64,000 bases of DNA. Origin: Nocardioides potassii (GTDB taxonomy: Bacteria; Actinomycetota; Actinomycetes; Propionibacteriales; Nocardioidaceae). The stretch is from positions 372,001 to 436,000 of the forward strand of contig NZ_JAKJHZ010000009.1 of NCBI RefSeq assembly GCF_021648885.1, in the 5' to 3' direction. The notes under the pieces were generated by a model. The model saw only the letters and a list, made by a program, of their open reading frames with translations. It made no database searches and was not told where the DNA came from. A program made the translations under genes and the position numbers. Positions 36,009-43,003 of this stretch are shown piece by piece. The first letter of the stretch is position 1. Every line of letters starts with the position of its first letter.

Positions 36009-36698
36009 GTGAAGACCATCGGACTCGTCGGCGGGATGAGCTGGGAGAGCAGCGCGGCCTACTACCGCGACCTCAACCTCGGGATGCGCGAGCGGCTCGG
36101 CGGCCTCGCCAGCCCGCGGCTCGCGATGACGACCGTCGACTTCGCCGAGATCACCCACCTCGAGGACGACGAGCGCTGGGACCAGATCGGCACGCTGCTG
36201 GCCGAGGCCGCGCGGGGCGTCGAGCGCGCGGGCGCGGACTTCCTGCTGCTCTGCACCACGACCTTCCACAAGGTCGCCGACCAGGTGGAGGACGCCGTCG
36301 ACGTCCCGGTCCTCCACCTCGCCGACGTCGTCGCGGCCGCCGTGCGCGCCTCGGGCATCGAGACCGTCGGCCTCATCGGCACGAAGGTCGCGATGTCGGA
36401 GTCGTTCTTCGTCGACCGGCTCGCCGGCCACGGGCTGTCGGTGATCGTCCCCGACGAGTCGCACCACGACTTCCTCAACGACGCGATCTACGAGGAGCTC
36501 GTCCACGGGGTCGTGCTCCCCCGCACCCGCAGCCGCGTGGTCTCGATCATCGAGGAGCTGTGGGACGCCGGCGCCGGTGGCGTGCTGCTCGGGTGCACCG
36601 AGCTCGAGCTGCTGGTGAAGCAGGCTGACGTCGAGCTCCCGGTGTTCCCCTGCACGACGCTCCACGTGCAGGCCGCGCTCGACGCCGCCCTCGCCTGA
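36009..36698 (+). CDS. Aspartate/glutamate racemase family protein (229 aa)
   Basis: This is a cofactor-independent amino-acid racemase of the Asp/Glu/hydantoin racemase superfamily. The N-terminus is KTIGLVGGMSWESSAAYYR. The first catalytic cysteine is in LLLCTTTFHK near residue 81 (relatives often have CNTMH) and the second is in LLGCTELELL near 194. Both are present, so racemase activity on aspartate or a similar amino acid is likely. GTG start 20 nt after the SDR stop. A palindromic repeat begins right after its stop. Confidence 0.9.
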   Translation: MKTIGLVGGMSWESSAAYYRDLNLGMRERLGGLASPRLAMTTVDFAEITHLEDDERWDQIGTLLAEAARGVERAGADFLLLCTTTFHKVADQVEDAVDVPVLHLADVVAAAVRASGIETVGLIGTKVAMSESFFVDRLAGHGLSVIVPDESHHDFLNDAIYEELVHGVVLPRTRSRVVSIIEELWDAGAGGVLLGCTELELLVKQADVELPVFPCTTLHVQAALDAALA

Positions 36699-36701
36699 CC
36701 C

Positions 36702-36789
36702 CCGCTGGTCGAGGAAGGGCGAAGCCCTGTCACGAGACCACCGCCAACGGGTTTCGTGACGGTCGCTGCGCGACCTCCTCAACCAGCGG
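36702..36789. repeat. Pair of inverted dispersed repeats after the racemase gene
   Basis: CCGCTGGTCGAGGA (36702-36715) is mirrored by TCCTCAACCAGCGG (36776-36789) with one mismatch. The left half ends TCACGAGACC and the right half begins GGTTTCGTGACGG, so two copies of one repeat face each other. The right copy supplies the TGA stop (36781-36779) of the minus-strand gene that follows. Confidence 0.75.
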
Positions 36790-37657
36790 TGAGCGGAAGT
36801 CCCCGCGCGGTCGCGAGCCAGCGCAGCGCCGTCCAGGCGGGACCGCGCAGGTCGGTCGCCTTCGCCGCGGCCGGCAGGCGCACCGAGAGGACCTTCGAGC
36901 GGGCCCCCTCCGAGCTGACCAGCAGTCCGCCCGCGGCGACTGCGATCCCCTCACCCTGGTCCTGCGCGGGCAGCGCCCACGACGTGACGGCCTGCCACGA
37001 CGGGAAGTCGGCGACGTACGCCTGTGAGTAGGTGCGCATGACGACCCCGCCCCCGCCCGGCAGGAAGGTGGCGTCGGTGACGATCCCGGGCGCCTCACCG
37101 ACCTCGACCAGGCGGTTGGGACGGTCGGCCCGCAGCGTCGCCGGCGCGGCGTAGACCGTACCGCCGAAGATGCCCTTGGAGATCACGAAGAGCCGACCGG
37201 TCACCGGGTGCCGCAGGAGGGCCTCGGCGTCACGAGGGCCGTCGGGGTAGACCAGCTCGTACGACGTCGGCGTGGCGTCGACGTCGCCTCGGCCGAACGG
37301 CACCCGGAAGACCTCGACCGAGTCCCGCACGGCGCGATTGTCCCCGATGTCGCCGACCCACACGTGGCCCGGCCCGGCGGGCGCGAGCGCCTCCACGTCG
37401 ACCGGGGCCGTGGGCCACGTGGTGACGCCGACGGTGCCACCGGTGGCGGGGTCGACCGTGAAGATGCGCCCGGAGTCGCCGGAGTCGTTGGTGGTGAACA
37501 CCAGCCCGTCCTGCGCCACCAGTCCGCTCGACTCGACGATGTCGGGATCGGAGAAGCGGAAGACCTCGCGGTCGGCGGAGGCGGGGCCCCCGGAGGCCGC
37601 ACCCGCCAGGAACGGCAGCGCGACCACGATGCCCACCACGCCGTGCCGTCCCCTCAC
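36779..37657 (-). CDS. Secreted beta-propeller-like protein, unknown function (292 aa)
   Basis: A signal peptide (about 1-27, ending GGPASA) precedes a run of short beta motifs: DIVESSGLVAQDGLVFTTND, GRIFTVDPATGGTVG, GHVWVGDIGDNRAVRDSVEV, GRLFVISKGIFGGTVYAAP and GLLVSSEGARSKVLSV. This spacing is typical of a beta-propeller. No catalytic residues are recognised. Start: GTG at 37657 with TACCGT 6 nt upstream (leaderless). Its last codons and stop (PLTAG then TGA) run into a dispersed repeat, so the native C-terminus may have been replaced. Confidence 0.78.
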   Translation of the reverse strand: MRGRHGVVGIVVALPFLAGAASGGPASADREVFRFSDPDIVESSGLVAQDGLVFTTNDSGDSGRIFTVDPATGGTVGVTTWPTAPVDVEALAPAGPGHVWVGDIGDNRAVRDSVEVFRVPFGRGDVDATPTSYELVYPDGPRDAEALLRHPVTGRLFVISKGIFGGTVYAAPATLRADRPNRLVEVGEAPGIVTDATFLPGGGGVVMRTYSQAYVADFPSWQAVTSWALPAQDQGEGIAVAAGGLLVSSEGARSKVLSVRLPAAAKATDLRGPAWTALRWLATARGLPLTAG

Positions 37658-37663
37658 GCCGCC

Positions 37664-37669
37664 ACGGTA
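37664..37669 (-). promoter_or_regulatory. -10 element of the propeller-like gene (leaderless)
   Basis: On the minus strand TACCGT, then GGCGGC, then GTG at 37657. On the plus strand a TTGACA (37729-37734) may be the -35 of the MFS gene, but no good -10 follows it. Confidence 0.5.
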
Positions 37670-37789
37670 GTCGCGGGCCGTTCGTCGCGGCCCGTCCACC
37701 GTTCGTCGAACCCTCACCCCTTCGGTCGTTGACACCTCAATCAACCGCGGGACAGCGTGGCGGTCGTCACCCTCGGGAAAGGACGTCCC

Positions 37790-39178
37790 ATGTCACGTCT
37801 CGACAAGTCGGCGATCGTCGCCGGTCCTGGCTACAGCCGCTGGCTGATCCCACCGGCCGCGCTCGCCGTGCACCTGTCCATCGGGCAGGTCTACGCGTTC
37901 TCGGTCTTCAAGAACTCGCTCGTGGAGAGCTTCGACACCAGCCTGACCGCGATCGGCTGGGTCTTCTCGCTGGCGATCGTGATGCTCGGCCTCTCCGCCG
38001 CCGTGCTGGGGACCTGGGTCGAGCGGTCCGGTCCCCGCAAGGCGATGGTCGTCGCCGCGCTCTGCTGGGGCACCGGATTCCTGGTCGGCTCCGCCGGCAT
38101 CGCGACCGGGCAGCTCTGGCTGCTCTACCTCGGCTACGGCGTCATCGGCGGCATCGGCCTGGGCATCGGCTACATCTCTCCCGTGTCGACGCTGATCAAG
38201 TGGTTCCCGGACCGCCCCGGGCTGGCGACGGGCATGGCGATCATGGGCTTCGGCGGCGGCGCGCTGATCGCCTCGCCGCTGTCGAACCGGCTGATGGCGC
38301 TGTACGACGCCGACTTCGTGTCCACCGAGCCCACCGCGGTGGCCTCGAGCTCGGCGCTGGCGCAGACGTTCCTGACCCTCGGGATCGTCTACACCGTCTT
38401 CATGCTCATCGGGGCCACCCTGGTCCGCGTTCCCCCGGGCCATGGTGACGACGCGACGGCGGAGCACTCCCCCGGCACCAACGGCGCGCTGGTGCGGGCC
38501 TCGCGGGCCATCCGCACTCCGCAGTTCTGGTTCCTGTGGGTCGTGCTGTTCTGCAACGTCACGGCCGGCATCGGCATCCTCGAGCAGGCCGCCCCGATGA
38601 TCCAGGACTTCTTCCGCGAGAACGGCGACAGCACCGTGTCCGCGGCGGCGGCCGGCGGGTTCGTCGGCGTGCTCTCGCTCGCCAACATGCTGGGCCGCTT
38701 CGTCTGGTCGAGCCTCTCGGACCGGATCGGCCGCAAGCCGACCTACGTCATGTACCTCGGCGTCGGGCTCGTGATGTACCTGCTGCTCGCGCTGTTCGGC
38801 GACAGCTCGACGGTCGTCTTCGTCGCGCTGGCCGTGGTGATCATCTCCTACTACGGCGGGGGCTTCGCGACCGTCCCGGCCTACCTCAAGGACCTCTTCG
38901 GCACCCTCGAGGTCGGCGCCATCCACGGTCGCCTGCTCACGGCGTGGGCCGCGGCAGGTGTCGCGGGCCCTCTCATCGTCAACGGGATCCTCGACACCGT
39001 CGGGGAGCCGGGCAACCTGGTCGCGGCCGACTACCGTCCCGCGCTCCTGACGATGGTCGGCGTGCTCGCGGTCGGCTTCGTCGCCAACCTGCTGATCCGC
39101 CCCGTGGACGAGTCCCACTTCGACGACCACGCACACGCGGCCCACGAGGACCGCGCACCCGAGGAGGCAGTGCGATGA
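37790..39178 (+). CDS. OFA-type MFS transporter (462 aa)
   Basis: A twelve-helix major-facilitator transporter resembling the oxalate:formate antiporter group: SIGQVYAFSVFKNSL near helix 1, GWVFSLAIVMLGLSAA in helix 2, and the A-loop-like ERSGPRKAM. GIGYISPVSTLIKWFPDRPGLATG follows and SDRIGRKPTYVM is in the second half. The C-terminus is His/Asp-rich (DDHAHAAHEDRAPEE). ATG at 37790 with GGAAAGGA upstream. A 43-residue membrane peptide gene overlaps its stop, as seen with other OFA transporters. The substrate, probably a small carboxylate, is inferred. Confidence 0.9.
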   Translation: MSRLDKSAIVAGPGYSRWLIPPAALAVHLSIGQVYAFSVFKNSLVESFDTSLTAIGWVFSLAIVMLGLSAAVLGTWVERSGPRKAMVVAALCWGTGFLVGSAGIATGQLWLLYLGYGVIGGIGLGIGYISPVSTLIKWFPDRPGLATGMAIMGFGGGALIASPLSNRLMALYDADFVSTEPTAVASSSALAQTFLTLGIVYTVFMLIGATLVRVPPGHGDDATAEHSPGTNGALVRASRAIRTPQFWFLWVVLFCNVTAGIGILEQAAPMIQDFFRENGDSTVSAAAAGGFVGVLSLANMLGRFVWSSLSDRIGRKPTYVMYLGVGLVMYLLLALFGDSSTVVFVALAVVIISYYGGGFATVPAYLKDLFGTLEVGAIHGRLLTAWAAAGVAGPLIVNGILDTVGEPGNLVAADYRPALLTMVGVLAVGFVANLLIRPVDESHFDDHAHAAHEDRAPEEAVR

Positions 39179-39306
39179 GCACGAACGACGACCACACCAC
39201 GACCAGCCCGGCACTGGTGGCGGGGGCCTGGGCCCTGGTCGGGCTCCCGCTCGCCTACGGGCTGTGGCAGACGCTGGTCAAGGCGTCGGCCCTGTTCACC
39301 GGCTGA
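39175..39306 (+). CDS. MFS transporter small subunit (43 aa)
   Basis: A tiny membrane protein with one or two helices (ALVAGAWALVGLPLAYGLWQ). It starts at an ATG overlapping the transporter stop (ATGA) with GAGGAGG 7 nt upstream, so it is clearly translated with the transporter. Small partner peptides of this kind are known next to OFA-type MFS transporters. Its 3' end overlaps the end of the methyltransferase gene on the other strand. Confidence 0.82.
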   Translation: MSTNDDHTTTSPALVAGAWALVGLPLAYGLWQTLVKASALFTG

Positions 39307-40555
39307 GCCCCGACTCCTCCAGCAGCTCGCCCAGCCTCGGACGGACGCCCCACGCCGCCAGCAGGTCGTCGTACTCCTGGGCGGCGGACTCCTCGGCCTC
39401 GCTGGCGCGGCGGTGCGACCCCGCGTCGCCGCGCAGCCGGACCGCGCGCAGCAGGGTGTTGCGCGGGGTGTGCGCGCTCTCGACGAACTCGACGACGTCG
39501 ACCCGGTAGCCCTCGCGCCGCAGCAGCGCCGCGCGCAGTGCGTCGGTGAGGGTGTCGGCGAAGCGCTCGCGCAGGATGCCGTAGCGCGTGAGCATGGCGT
39601 AGGGCTCGGGGGCCTCGGTGGTGCGCAGCTGGGCGGCGATGTCGTGGTGGCAGCACGGCGCGGCGAGCACCAGCGAGGCGTGCCAGTCCAGCGCCCGGGC
39701 GAGCGCGTCGTCGGTCGCGGTGTCGCACGCGTGCAGCGCCAGCACGACGTCCGGCGCCCGGTCGAGAGCGGCGTCGCCGATCGAGCCGACCACGAAGTCG
39801 GCATCGATGCCGAGGGTCGCCGCGACCTGCGAGTTGTGGTCGGCCGACTGCTGCTTCACGTCGACGCCGGTCATCCTCACCGGGAGGCGACGGCTGAGGT
39901 GGGCGTGGGCGGCGAAGGTGAGGTAGGCGTTGCCGCAGCCGAGGTCGACGACGCGCAGGGGGTCGTCCTCGGTCGGCGTGCGCACCTGGCCCTGCTCCAT
40001 CGCCTCGGTGAGGCTCGCGTCGAGCAGCCGGACGAACTCCTCGACCTGGCGGTACTTCGCCTGTCGCGTGGGCTTGACCCGACCGTGTGCGTCGCTGATG
40101 CCGAGCGCGACCAGCACCGGGTCGTCCTCGGCGAGCAGCCGGTCCTTGGCACGGTCGTGGTCGTGCGACACCGTGACCGCATCGCTGCGCGCCTTCGTGT
40201 GCAGCAGCGGCGCACCCTTCTTGGTCACGCGGAGCTGATGCGTCGACTCGGTGGTGTCGACGTGCCAGCTGGCGAACGGCTGCGCGACCAGCGCGTCCAC
40301 CGCTGCGGCGGCCTCGTCACCGAGCGCGTGGTTGGAGGTGTGCGCCTGCGTGTCGTCGTACGACACCACCTGCAGGTGGCGACCCGCCTTGAGGTCGACG
40401 ACGCGCAGCTCGATCCGTTTCACCTCACGACCCGCCACGACGGGCACCGGCTGCCCCTTGCGCCGCCCGCTCGCCAGCGCCCGCACCAAGCGGTCGGCGT
40501 CCAGGACGGCCGCCCGGAGGGCGGACCACTCGTCGCTCATCGGTGGCGCGCTCAC
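39296..40555 (-). CDS. SAM-dependent methyltransferase, METTL25/TRM13-like (419 aa)
   Basis: The N-terminal 180 residues have no clear family. The C-terminal Rossmann methyltransferase has motif I VVDLGCGNAYLTFA near residue 207, GVDVKQQSA near 238 and a DVVLALHACDTATDDAL acidic region. CCHHDIAAQL follows, a Cys-Cys-His-His motif typical of the RNA-linked MTase_25 group. The likely substrate is RNA, but this is an inference. GTG start at 40555 overlaps the stop of a 27-codon membrane peptide gene (GTGA). A second in-frame ATG (residue 6) is possible. Confidence 0.85.
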   Translation of the reverse strand: MSAPPMSDEWSALRAAVLDADRLVRALASGRRKGQPVPVVAGREVKRIELRVVDLKAGRHLQVVSYDDTQAHTSNHALGDEAAAAVDALVAQPFASWHVDTTESTHQLRVTKKGAPLLHTKARSDAVTVSHDHDRAKDRLLAEDDPVLVALGISDAHGRVKPTRQAKYRQVEEFVRLLDASLTEAMEQGQVRTPTEDDPLRVVDLGCGNAYLTFAAHAHLSRRLPVRMTGVDVKQQSADHNSQVAATLGIDADFVVGSIGDAALDRAPDVVLALHACDTATDDALARALDWHASLVLAAPCCHHDIAAQLRTTEAPEPYAMLTRYGILRERFADTLTDALRAALLRREGYRVDVVEFVESAHTPRNTLLRAVRLRGDAGSHRRASEAEESAAQEYDDLLAAWGVRPRLGELLEESGLSR

Positions 40556-40635
40556 AACACGGCGGCGAGGACGACGATGAGGATCAGCGCCCCCAGCGCC
40601 ACCGGGATCACGAGTCGGCGGTGGCGGGGGTTCAT
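40552..40635 (-). CDS. 27-residue single-helix membrane peptide, coupled to the methyltransferase gene
   Basis: MNPRHRRLVIPVALGALI continues as one long hydrophobic helix to the end, with a positively charged N-terminus. Three signs favour a real gene: a TAGGAT -10 exactly 7 nt before the ATG, a GGAG in the same stretch, and a TGA that overlaps the GTG of the methyltransferase. It could be a membrane anchor or partner for that enzyme, or a translated leader. I know of no named family. Confidence 0.55.
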   Translation of the reverse strand: MNPRHRRLVIPVALGALILIVVLAAVL

Positions 40636-40642
40636 GGGCTCC

Positions 40643-40648
40643 ATCCTA
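40643..40648 (-). promoter_or_regulatory. -10 element of the small-peptide/methyltransferase unit (leaderless)
   Basis: On the minus strand TAGGAT, then GGAGCCC, then ATG at 40635. Confidence 0.55.
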
Positions 40649-40670
40649 GGTGGCGCGCGCTCAACCGATT

Positions 40671-40845
40671 GGTCGAGCAGCCCGCGAGGGACGAGCCCTG
40701 CTCTGTCCCCGGTGGTTGAGGTGCGAGCGCAGCGAGCCTCGAAACCAGCTCTGTCCTCGGTGGTTGAGGTGCGAGCGCAGCGAGCCTCGAAACCAGCTCT
40801 GTCCTCGGTGGTTGAGGTGCGAGCGCAGCGAGCCTCGAAACCACC
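40671..40845. repeat. Half repeat plus three tandem 48-bp palindromic repeats upstream of the HNH gene
   Basis: Three units begin at 40711, 40759 and 40807. Units 1 and 2 are identical over 48 nt, and unit 3 matches until its end. Each starts GGTGGTTGAGG and closes CCTCGAAACCA around TGCGAGCGCAGCGAG, an imperfect stem-loop; the linker is GCTCTGTCCTC. Before them, 40671-40697 (GGTCGAGCAGCC...GAGCC) is the left half of the second repeat type found whole at 41768-41808. No gene fits in 40636-40894. Confidence 0.88.
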
Positions 40846-40881
40846 CTGTTGACGACCGGTCCGACTGTCGGTGCTTTCATC

Positions 40882-40887
40882 TAGAAT
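40882..40887 (+). promoter_or_regulatory. -10 element of the HNH gene (leaderless)
   Basis: TAGAAT is followed by 7 nt and the ATG at 40895. It abuts the SOS-like box. Confidence 0.7.
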
Positions 40888-40902
40888 CGAACACATGATC
40901 GA
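40887..40902 (+). promoter_or_regulatory. SOS (LexA) box overlapping the HNH start codon
   Basis: TCGAACACATGATCGA matches the mycobacterial SOS box TCGAAC-N4-GTTCGA except for one base in the right half. The ATG lies inside it. 13E12/DUF222 genes of M. tuberculosis are known LexA targets, so the match is biologically sensible. Confidence 0.65.
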
Positions 40903-42400
40903 CGCGCTCGCAGGACCCGGAGCAGGTGAGGCAGACGCCCTCACCGCCTCCGACCTGCTCGCGCTAATCCGCGATCGCAAGACTGCCGAGGACCGCGCAG
41001 CTGCGGACCTCCTCGACCTGGCCGCACGGTGGGCCGACCTCCACCCACCCGAGTCCATCCACGCTGCTGCGGCGTTCGAGGTCCGCGGGTCGGAGCACGA
41101 GGAACCCATCGCCGGTGACGGCTGCCCGCTGGTGGCGGAGTTCTGTGTCGCCGAGCTCGGCACCGTCCTCGGCATCTCCACCACAGCGGCGAAGAAGCTC
41201 ATCGGCCACGCCCTCGAGCTCCGCCACCGCCTCCCACGACTCTGGACACAAGTCCAGTCCGGTGTGGTGCCCGCGTGGCGGGCCCGGCTCGTCGCCGAGA
41301 CCACCATCCACACCACACCGACCCTGACCCCCGAAGCCGCAGCACATGTGGACGGTCAGGTCGCCGCCGTCGCCGGACGGATCGGTGCCGTGCAGCTCGA
41401 GCGCCTCGTCGCCGAGACCATCAAGCGGTTCGACCTCGCGACACCGGACGCGGCCGCCGATCCCGAGGACGGCTACCTCCATGTCGATCCGCGCCACGTC
41501 ACGCTGCACGACGACGACGTCCACTTCGCCGGCACCATGCGGTGGGAGGCAGAGCTCGGCATCGCCGACTCCCTCGACCTCGACCGGGCTGTCGCCCACG
41601 GCGCCGAGCTCCGCAAGGCCATGGGATCGACCGCCTCGTTGGACGTCCGTCGTGCCGAGGCCCTCGGGGACCTCGCCCGCACCCAGACCGCCCTCGACCT
41701 CGCCTTCGCGCGTAGCGGTGGTGGTTTCGAGGCTCGCTCCGCTCGCACCTCAACCACCGACATGGATGGTCGAGTAGCCGGTGAGGAACGAGCCGGCGTA
41801 TCGAGACCCGACCTTCCAGCAGCGCGTCAGGTGGTGCTGCACGTCCATTTCGACGCCGTAGTGGTGGGCGAGCAGACCGTCTTTGGTCCCACCGGCCGCC
41901 TGGAAGAACGACACAAGCTCCTGCTGCTCGACCAGCTCACGTCCTGGTGCGGCGACTCCCGCACGACGATCACCGTCAAGCCCGTCACCGACCTCAACGC
42001 CAACCTCACCGCGCCCGGGTACGACATCCCGGACCGGATCCGCGAACAGGTCATCCTCCGCGACCAGACCTGCGTGTTCCCGTGGTGCACCCGACCAGCC
42101 CGACGCTGCGACATCGACCACGTCATCGCCTACGACCACGACGCCGAAGCAGAAGGCCGACCACAACCCGGCCCCACCGCCACCTGGAACCTCGCGCCCC
42201 TGTGCCGGCACCACCACCGCCTCAAGACCCACACCGCCTGGCGCTACGACATGACCGCCAACGGCGTCTTCGAATGGACCAGCCCCCACGGCCACCGCTA
42301 CCGACGCGACCACACCGGCACCACCCCGATCGAGCTCGAGGACGGACCCGACAGGACGCACGACGGCCCGCCCGGCATCCCTCGCCCACGCCGACGATGA
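40895..42400 (+). CDS. DUF222 (13E12-type) HNH endonuclease-like protein carrying in-frame repeats (501 aa)
   Basis: The N-terminal DUF222 region (about residues 40-270) includes SIHAAAAFEVRGS, LGISTTAAKKLIGHALELRHRLP and WRARLVAETT. The C-terminal HNH nuclease (about 385-445) has RDQTCVFPWCTRPARRCDIDH with the HNH histidine after the Asp, and NLAPLCRHHHRLKTH. Between them, residues about 276-305 (GGFEARSARTSTTD...GVSRPD) are encoded by two dispersed palindromic repeats read in frame, so the linker was extended by repeat insertion. Start: ATG at 40895 with a TAGAAT -10 seven nt upstream and a LexA-like box over it. The function of DUF222-HNH proteins is not settled; a DNA-cutting role induced by damage is inferred. 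Confidence 0.88.
   Translation: MIDALAGPGAGEADALTASDLLALIRDRKTAEDRAAADLLDLAARWADLHPPESIHAAAAFEVRGSEHEEPIAGDGCPLVAEFCVAELGTVLGISTTAAKKLIGHALELRHRLPRLWTQVQSGVVPAWRARLVAETTIHTTPTLTPEAAAHVDGQVAAVAGRIGAVQLERLVAETIKRFDLATPDAAADPEDGYLHVDPRHVTLHDDDVHFAGTMRWEAELGIADSLDLDRAVAHGAELRKAMGSTASLDVRRAEALGDLARTQTALDLAFARSGGGFEARSARTSTTDMDGRVAGEERAGVSRPDLPAARQVVLHVHFDAVVVGEQTVFGPTGRLEERHKLLLLDQLTSWCGDSRTTITVKPVTDLNANLTAPGYDIPDRIREQVILRDQTCVFPWCTRPARRCDIDHVIAYDHDAEAEGRPQPGPTATWNLAPLCRHHHRLKTHTAWRYDMTANGVFEWTSPHGHRYRRDHTGTTPIELEDGPDRTHDGPPGIPRPRRR
41720..41808. repeat. Two dispersed repeats translated inside the HNH gene
   Basis: 41720-41758 is the reverse complement of the 40711-type repeat (ending CACCTCAACCACC) with one mismatch in 39. 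41768-41808 is a second type, GGTCGAGTAGCC...GTATCGAGACC. Nine nt separate them. Together with the linker they keep the reading frame open, with no stop codon. Confidence 0.9.
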
Positions 42401-42461
42401 CCCCGCCCCGCACCCGCCGGTCGTCCTGATGGCGGGGGCGTGAGCCTGTCCGGACACACCC

Positions 42462-42881
42462 TTGGCGCACTGCTCGCGGCAGATCCGGACGTTCCACCGG
42501 CACGATGTGCACGTGGGTGTGGCAGTGGAGCTGGCGGCGGCCGCACAGCCCCTGTTGCCATTGCGCATACGAGCGGTCGAGTTCCAAGACCCGATGGTGG
42601 TGGTGATGGGCGAAAGATGGTCGCTGGCTCTCCTCGGGCCCTGGGCGTGGACGCGGGCAAGCACAGTCGAGGTTGACTGGCGCGACGACGATGCGGAGCA
42701 CAGGGTTTGGGACCTCTGCGGCATGGACGTCCTAGGTGTCGTGCCGGGGACGGCGGAACCCGCGGTCTCCTTCAGGCTCTCCGACGGCAGTTCGCTCTCG
42801 GCGCTCCCGGACGACACGACTTACGAACAGTGGACGTTCCGCCACCACGACCTGGCTGTCGTCTTCGTTGGGTCGCGGTGA
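42462..42881 (+). CDS. Small hypothetical protein, possibly DUF6188-like (up to 139 aa)
   Basis: I do not recognise it firmly. The sequence has beta-strand alternation with RAVEFQDPMVVVMGERWSL, then VSFRLSDGSSLSALPDDTTYEQW, an arrangement reminiscent of small DUF6188-type proteins. No signal peptide or membrane helix is present. The start is unclear: a TTG at 42462 opens the frame, but GTG codons at 42507 and 42513 are as likely, and no ribosome-binding site or -10 stands out. The frame is bracketed by a 15-bp direct repeat. It follows the HNH gene on the same strand. Confidence 0.55.
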   Translation: MAHCSRQIRTFHRHDVHVGVAVELAAAAQPLLPLRIRAVEFQDPMVVVMGERWSLALLGPWAWTRASTVEVDWRDDDAEHRVWDLCGMDVLGVVPGTAEPAVSFRLSDGSSLSALPDDTTYEQWTFRHHDLAVVFVGSR

Positions 42882-42906
42882 GCGCGCTCATCGGCAGATC
42901 CGGACG
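42477..42906. repeat. 15-bp direct repeats bracketing the small hypothetical gene
   Basis: CGGCAGATCCGGACG occurs at 42477-42491 and 42892-42906, 415 bp apart. The first copy is near the 5' end of the open frame and the second is 10 nt past its stop. The 122-nt gap that follows (42882-43003) holds the second copy and nothing else I can identify. Confidence 0.7.
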
Positions 42907-43003
42907 CTCATCGCGGCAGACTGGGACAGTCAGCATCCAGCGTCAGCGCACCTGAACACGCAGCGGGTCGCTTGAGCTCGCTCTCAAGGTCGCTAGACCT
43001 GTC

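Noticed and set aside
40711..40845. CRISPR array
   Set aside because: Three units with identical short linkers of about 10 nt instead of unique spacers, no cas genes, and scattered single copies elsewhere.
40895..42400. The HNH gene as a pseudogene broken by repeats
   Set aside because: The repeats keep the frame open, and both the DUF222 and HNH motifs are intact on either side, so it can be expressed.
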